From Planctomycetia bacterium (GTDB taxonomy: Bacteria > Planctomycetota > Planctomycetia > Pirellulales > S012-138): a stretch of DNA of 44,327 nucleotides. The stretch covers positions 1 to 44,327 of the forward strand of contig JACOUI010000163.1 in the NCBI GenBank assembly GCA_016177915.1, in the 5' to 3' direction. Of this stretch, positions 9,033 through 17,625 are shown one piece after another (position 1 is the stretch's first letter; the number at the start of each line of letters is the position of its first letter). The notes under the pieces are model-generated. The model ran no database searches, had not been told where the DNA came from, and saw only the letters and a list, made by a program, of their open reading frames with translations. Position numbers and translations under genes: made by a program.

Positions 9033-10385
9033 TCACGTATAGCGAACGTTCTGAAACTGCGGCTCAAAAAAGGCTGGCAACAGGCTGTCGACCCGCAACA
9101 GGCCCTCGCGCGTCACGCGCACTTCGTCGCCGTCGATCTCGACGTAGCCCTCGTCGCGATATTCGCCCCACACCTCGGGCCAGTCGTCGAGGATTTCCGT
9201 CTGGAACTTTCGGCGGAAGTAGCCGGCGTCGATCCGCCCCGTCTTGAGCTGCAGGATCATCTCGCGGATCAGGCGCTGCCGGGGCGTGAGGCGAAGGCCA
9301 CGGTGCAAGGGCAGCTCGCCGCGCGAGAGCGGCTCCGTGTAACCGGCCCACTCCGGCTCGTTCTGGTAGTGGACTCCGCTGGCGTGCCCGAAGCTAGCCA
9401 CGCCCGTCGCCAACAGGTCCGACCCGCGCCACAGGTTGTCGCGATAGCTGAAACTGACCTGGTTCTCGTGCTTCACGACCGTGTAGGCGCTGGAGACGGC
9501 ATAGCCCGCGGCCTGAAGCTCGTCGAAGGCGTAGCTGACCCAGGCGCGCTTGGTGGGCCAGTCGGCCACGGGCGTCTCGAGCTTGTGGCCCAGGATGTCG
9601 TGCGAGTAGACCGTGTTGAACGGCAGCTCCATCTGGTAGATGGTGACGCTTTCAGGAGAGAGGTCGATCGTGCGGCGGACGCAGTCTTTCCAGTTGTCCC
9701 AGGTCTCGCCGACCATTCCGGCGATGAGGTCGATGTTGACGTTGGGAAAACCGGCCGCGACGATCCACTCCCACGACTTGTAGACCTCGCCCGACAGGTG
9801 CGCCCGGCCGTTTTCCTCCAGCACGGCGTCGCTGAAATTCTCGACGCCCAGGCTCAATCGCGTGACGCCCAGCTCCTTGAGCGTTTTGATCTTCGGCTCG
9901 CTGAGCGTGCCCGGCTCGCACTCGAAGGTGACCTCCTCGGCCTTGTCCCAGCGAATGTTCCGGCGGAGGCGATCGACGAGCGACGTGAGCTGTTTTGCGG
10001 AAAGAAACGAGGGAGTGCCGCCGCCGAAATAGACGAAGCGGAACGGGCGGCCGCCCATCACCGGCAAGCGGCTGACCAGCTCGATCTCGCGCGACAGGGC
10101 AGCCAGGTAGGTTTCCACGTCCTGGGCGTTCTTGTCGGTGTAGACGCGGAAGTAGCAGAACTTGCAGCGCTTGCGGCAGAAGGGAATGTGCAGATAGAGG
10201 CCCAGCGGCACGTCCTTTGGCGGCGAGCCGAGGGCGGCGCGGACGTCGGCCAGCCCTTCCGCAGTCCACTGCGAGAACGGCGGGTAGTTGGCAATGAAGT
10301 AGTTGCCGACTTCGGTTTTGGTGGTTTCGGTGGTCACTCGATGGATGGAGCTTTCGCGGGAAGGTGGGCGGCGCCCACCGGACAT
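9033..10385 (-). CDS. Radical SAM protein, HemW/coproporphyrinogen III oxidase-like
   Basis: GLYLHIPFCRKRCKFCYFRV (CxxxCxxC), FVYFGGGTPSFL, VTFECEPGTL, RLSLGVENFSDAVLEENGRAH. The true start may be the GTG near 10339 (VTTETTKTEVGNYF). Confidence 0.88.
   Translation of the reverse strand: MSGGRRPPSRESSIHRVTTETTKTEVGNYFIANYPPFSQWTAEGLADVRAALGSPPKDVPLGLYLHIPFCRKRCKFCYFRVYTDKNAQDVETYLAALSREIELVSRLPVMGGRPFRFVYFGGGTPSFLSAKQLTSLVDRLRRNIRWDKAEEVTFECEPGTLSEPKIKTLKELGVTRLSLGVENFSDAVLEENGRAHLSGEVYKSWEWIVAAGFPNVNIDLIAGMVGETWDNWKDCVRRTIDLSPESVTIYQMELPFNTVYSHDILGHKLETPVADWPTKRAWVSYAFDELQAAGYAVSSAYTVVKHENQVSFSYRDNLWRGSDLLATGVASFGHASGVHYQNEPEWAGYTEPLSRGELPLHRGLRLTPRQRLIREMILQLKTGRIDAGYFRRKFQTEILDDWPEVWGEYRDEGYVEIDGDEVRVTREGLLRVDSLLPAFFEPQFQNVRYT
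10361..10382. repeat. GGTGGGC...GCCCACC palindromic repeat at the 5' end of the HemW-like ORF
   Basis: aaggtgggcggcgcccaccgga; same core as 13654-13674 and 32978-33000. Confidence 0.75.
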
Positions 10386-10419
10386 TAGGGCTCGGCGCTG
10401 GTTCTATTGTACGAGAAGG

Positions 10420-11670
10420 CTACTTGGAGCCGAAGCAGAAAAGCGTGCCGCTGTTGCGGCCGGCGTTGCCGATGACGAGCTTGCCGGCGGCCACGGCCGG
10501 CGACGCCAGGAATTCCCCCCCGGCCTCGTATTGCCAGACCGGCTTCCCGGTCTTGACGTCCAGGGCCAGCAGAATGCCCCGCGACGTGCCTACGAACGCC
10601 CGGTTCCCGACGATCACGGGCGAACTGTCGACGCCGGCCCCGGCGTTGTAGGGGGTCCAGAGCTCCTTGCCGCTCCGAGGGTCGAGTCCGACGACGACCT
10701 TGCCCTGGTTGCCGACGATGACGATGTCGTTGGTGGCGGCGGGCGAGGAACGGTAGGGCATCGGCCGCGAGGGATCGCGGCGGTAGCTCCAGACGACGGC
10801 TGCGCTTTTCCAGTCGATACCGAAGAAGACGTCGCCTTCCGTGCCGACGAACACGAGGTCGCCCAGGACGGCGGGCGTGCAGCCGGTGGGGGACTCCAGC
10901 TCGACCTTGGCGACGGCTTCGCCTTTGTCCAAATCGACGATGTGCAGCACGCGGTCGCAGCCGGCCAAAAAGGCGCGGTTGCCGACGATCGTGGGGAAGC
11001 AACGGATCTGGTCGTTGATGGGGTACTTCCAGGCCAGCTCGCCGGTTTTCGCGTCGAGGCAGTAGAGCGTGGCATCCTGCGAGCCGAAAAGCACTTTGTC
11101 CTTGTAGAAGTTGGCGCCGTTGTCGATCTCGGCTTGGCTGTCGAAGTGCCACTTTTCCACGCCGGTGGCGGCGTCGAGGCAATGAAAACGGCCGTCCAGA
11201 TCGCCAACGAACACAAGTCCGTCCTTGACGGCGGCGGCGGCCTTGAAACCTAGTTCCGTCTTGAATGTCCATTTCTCGTCGCCGGTGGCCAGGTCCAGGG
11301 CGTAAAACGTCGCGTAGCCGCCGACGTAAATCACGCCCCCGTCGATGACGGCCGTGGCCTCGAAGGCTTCCTTGTCAAACGTCTTTTTCCACAACAGCTC
11401 CGGCGCTGCGGCCAAGGGGCCGGACGCAACGCCGTGCGCCTCGGCTGCCCCGCGGAAGAGCGGCCAGGAGTGGGCCGGCACAGCCGGTTGGCGAGCGTCT
11501 GTCTGCGGCCGCACGGCAGCCTGCGGCGCGTCGGCCGCCGCTTGCTCCAGAAGAGCCGGGGCGCAACCCAGGAGCAGCAAAAGGAGCATCACGACTGCCA
11601 AGCTGCGCTGTGGAGAGCGGCGTAGCGCGATAATCGTCCGTTGCGCGATGTCCGAGCAGGGGCCGAGCAT
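10420..11670 (-). CDS. PQQ-binding-like beta-propeller repeat protein (exported)
   Basis: Repeated blades such as YALDLATGDEKWTFKTELGF, HCLDAATGVEKWHFDS, YCLDAKTGELAWKYPI, LALDVKTGKPVWQYEAGG. N-terminal hydrophobic signal. Confidence 0.9.
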   Translation of the reverse strand: MLGPCSDIAQRTIIALRRSPQRSLAVVMLLLLLLGCAPALLEQAAADAPQAAVRPQTDARQPAVPAHSWPLFRGAAEAHGVASGPLAAAPELLWKKTFDKEAFEATAVIDGGVIYVGGYATFYALDLATGDEKWTFKTELGFKAAAAVKDGLVFVGDLDGRFHCLDAATGVEKWHFDSQAEIDNGANFYKDKVLFGSQDATLYCLDAKTGELAWKYPINDQIRCFPTIVGNRAFLAGCDRVLHIVDLDKGEAVAKVELESPTGCTPAVLGDLVFVGTEGDVFFGIDWKSAAVVWSYRRDPSRPMPYRSSPAATNDIVIVGNQGKVVVGLDPRSGKELWTPYNAGAGVDSSPVIVGNRAFVGTSRGILLALDVKTGKPVWQYEAGGEFLASPAVAAGKLVIGNAGRNSGTLFCFGSK

Positions 11671-11828
11671 GGCGTGGTCTCGCGTAGTGCGTATTGCCGA
11701 TACTGTATGAGTAGCTTACCAGGGGCGTGGGCTGCAAGGGCTTGATATCGCCGCTCACGCACGTCGGCGCAGGTTGGTCGTTCGCCCTCGCTTGTGATTC
11801 GGGTTGGTGCCGAACGCGTAAAGTCCGG

Positions 11829-12056
11829 CTACCGGAGCTTCTTGCCGGCCCCGCTGATCTCCACCAGCTCGAACTTGCGGAACACCGTCGGGTCGTCGCA
11901 GAAGATCGCCAGCGACTCCTTGTCGTTGATCCGGTGCCAGGAGTCTGCCTTCAGCGCGGCAAAGTCGCCCTGGTAGCCCGTCACCAGGTTGTCGTTCACC
12001 AGGCTAGGCGGCTGGAGCGAGTCGTCTTTTCGGAGCGCAGCGGCGTGCGGCTTGCC
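11829..12056 (-). other. Possible small CDS or decayed C-terminal fragment (…SLVNDNLVTGYQGDFAALKADSWHRINDKESLAIFCDDPTVFRKFELVEISGAGKKLR)
   Basis: Protein-like composition at the 3' end of ORF 11829..12674, whose upstream part overlaps other genes. No clear ATG start. Confidence 0.3.
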
Positions 12057-12061
12057 GCCGG

Positions 12062-12370
12062 TCAGTACGGCTTCATCGCGTTCATGATCATCCACACGAT
12101 CAACCCGACCACGATGATGATCCCGATCCCGCCGATCGCGTTGATCACGATCGCCAGGTTCCGCTTCCGCGAGGGGAGGTGGGCCTGGGGCTTTTTCGTG
12201 TCGAACTCGTGGCCGCAGCCGTTGCAGATCACCGGTTTGCAGATCATGGCCCCGATCGTGCCCAGATACCACGGCCAGGGTCCCGTGCGGAACGACAGCC
12301 CGCCGCACTTGGGGCAGGGGGGGAGGCCAGGGGGACCGGAGGGCGGCGGATTCGGCGGTGGTTGGCTCAT
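12062..12370 (-). CDS. Small zinc-ribbon membrane protein
   Basis: CPKCGG...CNGCG plus the single C-terminal TM helix LAIVINAIGGIGIIIVVGLIVWMIMNAM. Confidence 0.7.
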   Translation of the reverse strand: MSQPPPNPPPSGPPGLPPCPKCGGLSFRTGPWPWYLGTIGAMICKPVICNGCGHEFDTKKPQAHLPSRKRNLAIVINAIGGIGIIIVVGLIVWMIMNAMKPY

Positions 12371-12550
12371 GGGTCCTCGATTTCGTTCGTGACGCGTCTG
12401 GCCGCATCGGCACGCAAACCGACATGGCTCTCCTGGCGCTTGGGTACGTTAGTAGCAGCCCTGACGACGCACTGCAAGCGGCGGCGCCGAAAAACCCGGA
12501 AGCACCGCTCAACTCGCGCGCTTCCCATTCGCGCGAAGCCAGCCTCGCTA

Positions 12551-12775
12551 TTATCCGAAGACGCCGTGTTCCAGACGTCCGATGAGGTCCTCGACCTCGC
12601 GGGCGCCGACTTCCGTCTCGGCCATTTCCATGGGCGAGCGTCCCGCCAGCCCTTTGCAAGGGGAGCTGAGCCACTTTCGCGCCGCCTCCACGTTGCCCTC
12701 AAAGAGCACGGCGGCCTTGTTGAGGAGGAGCGCGAACCGGCGTTCCGATTCCCGCGGCGCTGGCCGCTTTCCCAT
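12551..12775 (-). CDS. MbcA/ParS/Xre-type antitoxin C-terminal domain protein (DUF2384-like), orphan
   Basis: 74 aa; FEGNVEAARKWLSSPCKGLAGRSPMEMAETEVGAREVEDLIGRLEHGVFG resembles the MbcA/ParS antitoxin C-terminal domain. Confidence 0.72.
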   Translation of the reverse strand: MGKRPAPRESERRFALLLNKAAVLFEGNVEAARKWLSSPCKGLAGRSPMEMAETEVGAREVEDLIGRLEHGVFG

Positions 12776-12803
12776 GGTCTTTTCCTCCAGTGTCGCATTC
12801 GTG

Positions 12804-14015
12804 TTAGTCGCCGCCCGCCAGCCGCGCCGCCACCCGGATCGCCTCGACCATGCTGCTCGTTTCCGCCTTGCCCTGCCAGGCCAGGTCGAAGGCCGTCCCG
12901 TGGGCCACGCTCGTCCGCACGATCGGCAGCCCCAGCGTGATGTTCACCGCCCGGTGCATCCCCAAGAGCTTGAGCGCGATGTGCCCCTGGTCGTGATACA
13001 TCGCCACGACTCCGTCGAAGGCCCCGTCGCGGGCCTGAACCATCAGCGTGTCCGTCGGTAGCGGCCCGACGACGTCCAGGCCCGCTCGCCGCGCTGCCTC
13101 GACCGCCGGCCCGATGATCCGCTGCTCCTCGTCGCCGAACAGGCCCTGCTCGCCGGCGTGCGGATTGAGAGCGCAGACGGCAATCCGCGGCCGCGAACCC
13201 TTGAGCCGCGTCATGATCGAATCGGCAAGTTTCGCCTTGGCGACGATGGCGTCGACCGTGAGATGCGAAAACACGTCCACAAGCGCCATGTGCAGCGTCA
13301 CGTGAACGACGCCCAGCCCGCCCGGCGAACGGATTGTCTCCGACGGGCCAAGGTAGAGCATCATGGCGAAGTCGCGCACGCCGCACAGTTCCGCCAGCAA
13401 TTCCGTGTGTCCCGGATACCGATGTCCGGCCTGCCATAGCGCCGTCTTGTGAATCGGTGCGGTGACAATCCCATCGACGCGGCCATCCAGCGCCAGCCGC
13501 GCCGCGGTAAGGATCGCATCATACGCCGCCTGGCCGGCCCGAGCGTCGATCGTGGCCGACGGCACGTCGAGCGCGTCGTCGCGGCACGCCGCAATGACCG
13601 GCATCACCTCCGCCGACGGCCGCGCCTCTTCGGGCGAGGTAACAACCGACACTGTAGGGTGGGCACCGCCCACCAATTCTCTTGCAGCCTGGGTGCCGCC
13701 CACCTCTGCTCCCCCCCTTTGTAAGGGGGGGCCAGGGGGGGGTGTAGGTGTAGGGCGGGCACGGCCCACCAGCTCTTGCGTCTCGCTCCCGGCAGGGCAG
13801 GGCAGGGGAGGCAGTGCGCTCCTCGAAAGCTGGGGGCGAGCTGCGCTCGACCCCAGCCACAGATTCACCGCCCGCCGCATGATCTGCGGATGCCCCACCA
13901 CCACCGGCCGGCAAACCTTATGGACCGCCGCCTGGCCCCACACGCCGGCAATGACCTCCGGCCCGACCCCGGCCGGGTCGCCCATCGTGATCAAAAGCAG
14001 CGGCCGATTCCCCAT
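12804..14015 (-). CDS. pdxA: 4-hydroxythreonine-4-phosphate dehydrogenase PdxA (with internal repeat-derived insertion)
   Basis: LLITMGDPAGVGPEVIAG, GIVTAPIHKTALWQAGHRYPGHTELLAELCG, ALNPHAGEQGLFGDEE, GPLPTDTLM, AMYHDQGHIALKLLGMHRAVNITLGLPIVRTSVAHGTAFDLA. Confidence 0.95.
   Translation of the reverse strand: MGNRPLLLITMGDPAGVGPEVIAGVWGQAAVHKVCRPVVVGHPQIMRRAVNLWLGSSAARPQLSRSALPPLPCPAGSETQELVGRARPTPTPPPGPPLQRGGAEVGGTQAARELVGGAHPTVSVVTSPEEARPSAEVMPVIAACRDDALDVPSATIDARAGQAAYDAILTAARLALDGRVDGIVTAPIHKTALWQAGHRYPGHTELLAELCGVRDFAMMLYLGPSETIRSPGGLGVVHVTLHMALVDVFSHLTVDAIVAKAKLADSIMTRLKGSRPRIAVCALNPHAGEQGLFGDEEQRIIGPAVEAARRAGLDVVGPLPTDTLMVQARDGAFDGVVAMYHDQGHIALKLLGMHRAVNITLGLPIVRTSVAHGTAFDLAWQGKAETSSMVEAIRVAARLAGGD
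13654..13850. repeat. Cluster of dispersed palindromic repeats within pdxA
   Basis: gtagggtgggcaccgcccacc (13654-13674), gggtgccgcccacc (~13691), ccccccctttgtaagggggggccagggggggg (~13713-13742), gtagggcgggcacggcccacc (~13750-13770), ggcagggcagggcagggg (~13791-13808). Confidence 0.85.
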
Positions 14016-14236
14016 GCCTCGATTCTACTCAGCAGGGCAGGGGGGAGGTGAGGGGGCCGTCCATCCGCTCGCTTCCCCGTACTCGTCATCGTACTCGCAC
14101 TCGATCTCCCTGGGTCCAGCGCACCCGCGCTGCCCCTGGTCGGGGCAGAGCAGGGGGGGTACGTTGGAATTCTCGTCCGCGAACGTGCGGTGAGGAGGGA
14201 CTCCAACCGCGCCGCCTGAAGGCGGAACTCCACCCC

Positions 14237-14827
14237 ATGAACCGCATCTTCCCCGTCCTCGCCCTCGTCGCCGCGGCGTTTCTTGTCGCCGCGATGATCG
14301 TCGGCCTCAACGTCGACGTGGCGACCCGCAGCGTGGGTATCGACGCGCTCGCGCCCGGCGTGTCCGCTTCCTCCGCCCAGCAGCCGCGCGACGATCAGGT
14401 TTTCCGGCTGCACTTTCTGCTCGGCGTCGCCTCCGGTATCGTCGTGATGCTCGTCCACGGCATTGCCGTCACCTACTTCATCGGCACCAGCCGCTGGTGC
14501 AAAGAAGTCGTGGCGGCCTACTCGCTCGACCCCGAACTGGCCAAGCGCAGCGCGCGCCTCAAGCGCCGGACGTTCCCGCTGGCACTCTTTTGCATGCTGG
14601 TAGTTGTGGCGATCGCGGCGCTCGGGGCGGCCGAGGACACGCGCGTGCCAGAAGTGCTCGACATCGCCTGGTCCGACCTGCACTATGTCGCCGCTTTCGC
14701 GGGCCTGGCCCTCATGCTCGCCGCCAACTACTTCCAGTGGCTGGCCATGTGCGACAACCAGCGCGTGATCGAGGAAATCGCCGCCGAGGTAAAGCGCGTC
14801 CGCCACGAGCGCGGCCTCGACGACTGA
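14237..14827 (+). CDS. Hypothetical integral membrane protein
   Basis: ATG at 14237 (MNRIFPVLALVAAAFLVAAMIVGL...); several hydrophobic segments. No family recognised. Confidence 0.6.
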   Translation: MNRIFPVLALVAAAFLVAAMIVGLNVDVATRSVGIDALAPGVSASSAQQPRDDQVFRLHFLLGVASGIVVMLVHGIAVTYFIGTSRWCKEVVAAYSLDPELAKRSARLKRRTFPLALFCMLVVVAIAALGAAEDTRVPEVLDIAWSDLHYVAAFAGLALMLAANYFQWLAMCDNQRVIEEIAAEVKRVRHERGLDD

Positions 14828-14876
14828 CCCATTTCTCCGACACACCCTCTTCTTCCGCTAGCCTCTTGCCTCCAGT

Positions 14877-15767
14877 CTATCCCCTCCAGCCCCCCCGTCC
14901 GTGCAGCATCGACTCCGCCAGCGCCACCGCCGCGGCCAAGAGCACGCCCGCTAACAGCGCCAACGACAGCTTCCACCGGTCGTGCTGATGGAATTGCAGC
15001 TCCGGCAACAGGTCGCTGAGCGAGATGCACAGGAACGCGCCGCACGAAAAGGCCAGCGCCCAGCCGACGACCTGGCTTTGCGCCGGCCGCAGGCCGGCCA
15101 GGGCGAACGCCGCCCCGCCCAGCGGCACGATGAGCGCGAACAGCAGATTGACCGAGTGCTGCCAGCCCAGCCGCCATCCGCCGCGCGACATGAGCGTGCT
15201 CAGCGTCAGCGCGTCAAACGGCTTGTGCAGCACGATCACGAGGAACATGCCCAGTCCGGCCAGCCAGGGCTGGTGCGGCAGGTCCTTGCGCGGCGCCATG
15301 CTGGCGGCCAGGGCCACTCCCTCGATCAGCGTATGCAGCGCCAGGCCCACCGCGGCGCCGCCCCACCGCAGGTGATGTGCAGAACGCAGCAGCCCGTCGC
15401 CGCGCGGGGCATCGTGCGCGTGCGGCGTGTACGCGTGATCGTGACGCAGGCCGGAGTCGTGACTGTGGGCGTGCTCGTGTGTCGTTTGCGCCGCGTCGGG
15501 CAGGTCGTGATGGTGAAAGCAGAAAAACCGCTCGATAAAAAACATCGACAAGAGGCCGAGCAGCACTCCGTAGCCGACCTCGAAAGACGACAGGTCCAAG
15601 AGCGCGTGCGGAAAAAGATGTAACAGGCTGATCCCCAGGATCACGCCCGCCACGAAGCTCAAGATGGTCTCCATCGAGCGGTGCGTCATGCGGATCCGCA
15701 GGGGGATCCAGCCGCCCAGCAGCGAAGCGGCTACAATGACGGCGCAATAAACCGAAAAGGCAAACAT
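14877..15767 (-). CDS. ZIP-family metal transporter
   Basis: Multi-TM with a His-rich loop (HEHAHSHDSGLRHDHAYTPHAHD) and ALHTLIEGVALAA / VLHKPFDALTLSTLM signatures. Confidence 0.88.
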   Translation of the reverse strand: MFAFSVYCAVIVAASLLGGWIPLRIRMTHRSMETILSFVAGVILGISLLHLFPHALLDLSSFEVGYGVLLGLLSMFFIERFFCFHHHDLPDAAQTTHEHAHSHDSGLRHDHAYTPHAHDAPRGDGLLRSAHHLRWGGAAVGLALHTLIEGVALAASMAPRKDLPHQPWLAGLGMFLVIVLHKPFDALTLSTLMSRGGWRLGWQHSVNLLFALIVPLGGAAFALAGLRPAQSQVVGWALAFSCGAFLCISLSDLLPELQFHQHDRWKLSLALLAGVLLAAAVALAESMLHGRGGWRG

Positions 15768-15810
15768 CGCTGCATTGTGATTGACGGCGGCAAAGGGCGG
15801 AAGGGCAGGG

Positions 15811-15950
15811 GAGAAGCAGGAGACAGGCGACAGGATCAGGAGTCAGGCGCAACGGCTTTCCCAACTCCTCGTTCTGCATTCTGTCTCTGCTGCCTCCTGA
15901 CTCCTGACTTTTGACCCCTGATTTCCGACCCCTGACTCACCATGCGTGCC
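15811..15950. repeat. Degenerate CAGGAGTCAGG / CCTGACTCCTGACTT repeat region in the ZIP/dtd divergent intergenic
   Basis: gagaagcaggagacaggcgacaggatcaggagtcagg ... ctgcctcctgactcctgacttttgacccctgatttccgacccctgactcacc; the left and right arms are in inverted orientation. Confidence 0.85.
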
Positions 15951-16391
15951 TGTGTCCAGCGCGTCGCCCAGGCCAGCGTCGCCGTCGCCGGCCACGTCGT
16001 CGGCCAGATCGGCAAGGGCCTCGTCGTGCTTCTGGGCGTTGCGGCCGACGACAAGCCCGACGACGCCCGCCAGCTCGCCGAAAAAATCGTCGGCCTGCGC
16101 GTCTTCGACGACGCCGAGGGCAAGATGAACCTGGGCATCCAGGAATCCGGCGGCGCGATGCTGGTCGTGAGCCAGTTCACGCTGTTGGGCGATTGCCGCA
16201 AGGGCCGCCGGCCCAGCTTCACCGACGCCGCCCAGCCCGCCCTGGCCGAGGCGCTCTACGAAGATTTCGTCGCCGAAGTCCGCCGGCAGGGCGTCGAAGT
16301 CGCCACCGGCAAGTTCCGGCAGCACATGCAGGTCTCGCTCGTCAACGACGGGCCGGTGACGCTGCTCCTGGACAGCCGGAAGGCATTCTGA
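15942..16391 (+). CDS. dtd: D-aminoacyl-tRNA deacylase
   Basis: [15 protein letters not shown]...[24 protein letters not shown]...[26 protein letters not shown] is diagnostic of Dtd. Confidence 0.97.
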   Translation: MRACVQRVAQASVAVAGHVVGQIGKGLVVLLGVAADDKPDDARQLAEKIVGLRVFDDAEGKMNLGIQESGGAMLVVSQFTLLGDCRKGRRPSFTDAAQPALAEALYEDFVAEVRRQGVEVATGKFRQHMQVSLVNDGPVTLLLDSRKAF

Positions 16392-16527
16392 TTTTCTGAT
16401 CCGCACTTCATCCGTCCAACCCGCGCCATTCGTGTCCCATTTCCGGCCGCACGAGGGGTAGGGCAGGGCAGGGCAGGGGAGGGGGGGACGGAAATGCCGA
16501 CGAATGTCGCATTCAGGAACGACGCCG

Positions 16528-17292
16528 TCAGCGCGTCACGTTCTTCGTCGGGCTTGTCGCCGCTTTCGGCGCATCGTGATTTGAATCGCCGTGCTTCCCG
16601 CTTTCCCCCGGCGCGCTGTCCCCTTGCGCGCTGTTCACGTGGACGTGCTCGATCCCCAACGCCTTCATCAGCGTCGGCTCGCCCACGCACAGCATCGTCA
16701 GCAAGATCAGCTTGCCGTAGGTCGAGACGTTCGCCCAGTGGCTGCTGCTGAACAGCTTCACGGCCGTCCCGAACGATTTCTTCACCCGCCCGCGCCTCAG
16801 GTCGATCGCCCAAATCTCGTCCAGCACCAGGTGCGACATGAAACCCGCCAGCACCGCGCCGGCCTTGAACAGCCGGTGGCTCGTCTGGGGGCAGTCGCAC
16901 ATCAAGAACGCCAGCTCGGCGAAAATGATCGCGGCCGGGATGCTGTGGAACATGCCGCGGTGGACGGTGTACTGCTTCAGGAACTTGCCGAAGCCGAAAC
17001 GGATCGCCAGGTAAATGCCCGAGGCCACGAGCACGATCCCGTCGGTCGAAAGGCCCATCTGCCGCAAGCGGTCGACGAGCAGCATGGGGACGACGGCCGC
17101 CCCGAAGGCCAGGCTCTCGCGCAGCGGCACGCCGCTGTCGCTGTCGATGTCCGGCAGCATGCCCGACACGCTGCACAGCCCCGCCCCCAGCAGGCACTGG
17201 TCCAGCGGCACGCCGAAGCCCGCATAGGCGGCCGCCCCGCCGGCCAGACCCAGGGCGGTGCTGACGGTGATGTGCGTTTTGAAGCCGGCCAT
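16528..17292 (-). CDS. Metal-dependent hydrolase, YdjM-like inner-membrane family
   Basis: MAGFKTHITVSTALGLAGGAAAY...GMLPDIDSDSGVPLRESLAFGA...HRGMFHSIPAAI...GFMSHLVLDEI. Confidence 0.82.
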   Translation of the reverse strand: MAGFKTHITVSTALGLAGGAAAYAGFGVPLDQCLLGAGLCSVSGMLPDIDSDSGVPLRESLAFGAAVVPMLLVDRLRQMGLSTDGIVLVASGIYLAIRFGFGKFLKQYTVHRGMFHSIPAAIIFAELAFLMCDCPQTSHRLFKAGAVLAGFMSHLVLDEIWAIDLRRGRVKKSFGTAVKLFSSSHWANVSTYGKLILLTMLCVGEPTLMKALGIEHVHVNSAQGDSAPGESGKHGDSNHDAPKAATSPTKNVTR

Positions 17293-17294
17293 AG

Positions 17295-17360
17295 GACCAG
17301 GGGACAAGAGGCAGGCCGCAGGAGTGCGGCAGGAGTCAGGGAACAGGGAGCGGGAGTGGA
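17295..17360. repeat. Degenerate CAGGAGTGCGGCAGGAGTCAGGGAACAGGGAGCGGGAGT repeat
   Basis: Direct reading; same vocabulary as 15811-15950 and 21430-21482. Confidence 0.75.
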
Positions 17361-17625
17361 CGAAAAAATGCCCCTTGGGGGAAGAGGGATATCTTCGGCG
17401 GCGAATACGACTGCATTGCCAGCACGAGAGTGCGGTTGGCATCGACGGAGCAAGCCGCGGGACTATAATCCGCGGCCCGGCTTAGGGTCGAACGAAGAAT
17501 AAGCGTCGTCTTTCGCTCCGCGAAAGGCGACGATTCGAGAAGTTATTTTTCGGCCGCTTCTTAGCCTGCGCCAATGCCAGAAAAACGGCACACGGCGTGT
17601 GCCTCGCTTTGTGGAGATTCTTCGG

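Noticed and set aside
9033-9035. TGA between the radical SAM and GcvH-like ORFs as a second selenocysteine codon
   Set aside because: Falls at a domain boundary, no known Sec motif or redox context around it; more simply the normal stop of the upstream gene.
7917-10388. 823-aa plus-strand ORF
   Set aside because: Fully antisense to three well-supported minus-strand genes (ferredoxin, GcvH-like, radical SAM); composition is typical of a high-GC shadow ORF with no recognisable domain.
12311-12323. G-tract copy in the zinc-ribbon gene as an insertion
   Set aside because: Here the repeat-like DNA encodes PPCPKCGG, part of the expected zinc-ribbon Cys pair, so similarity to the motif may be coincidental for this one copy.
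13713-13808. CRISPR-like repeats in pdxA
   Set aside because: Repeats are palindromes of different families with no regular spacer length and no cas genes in the window.
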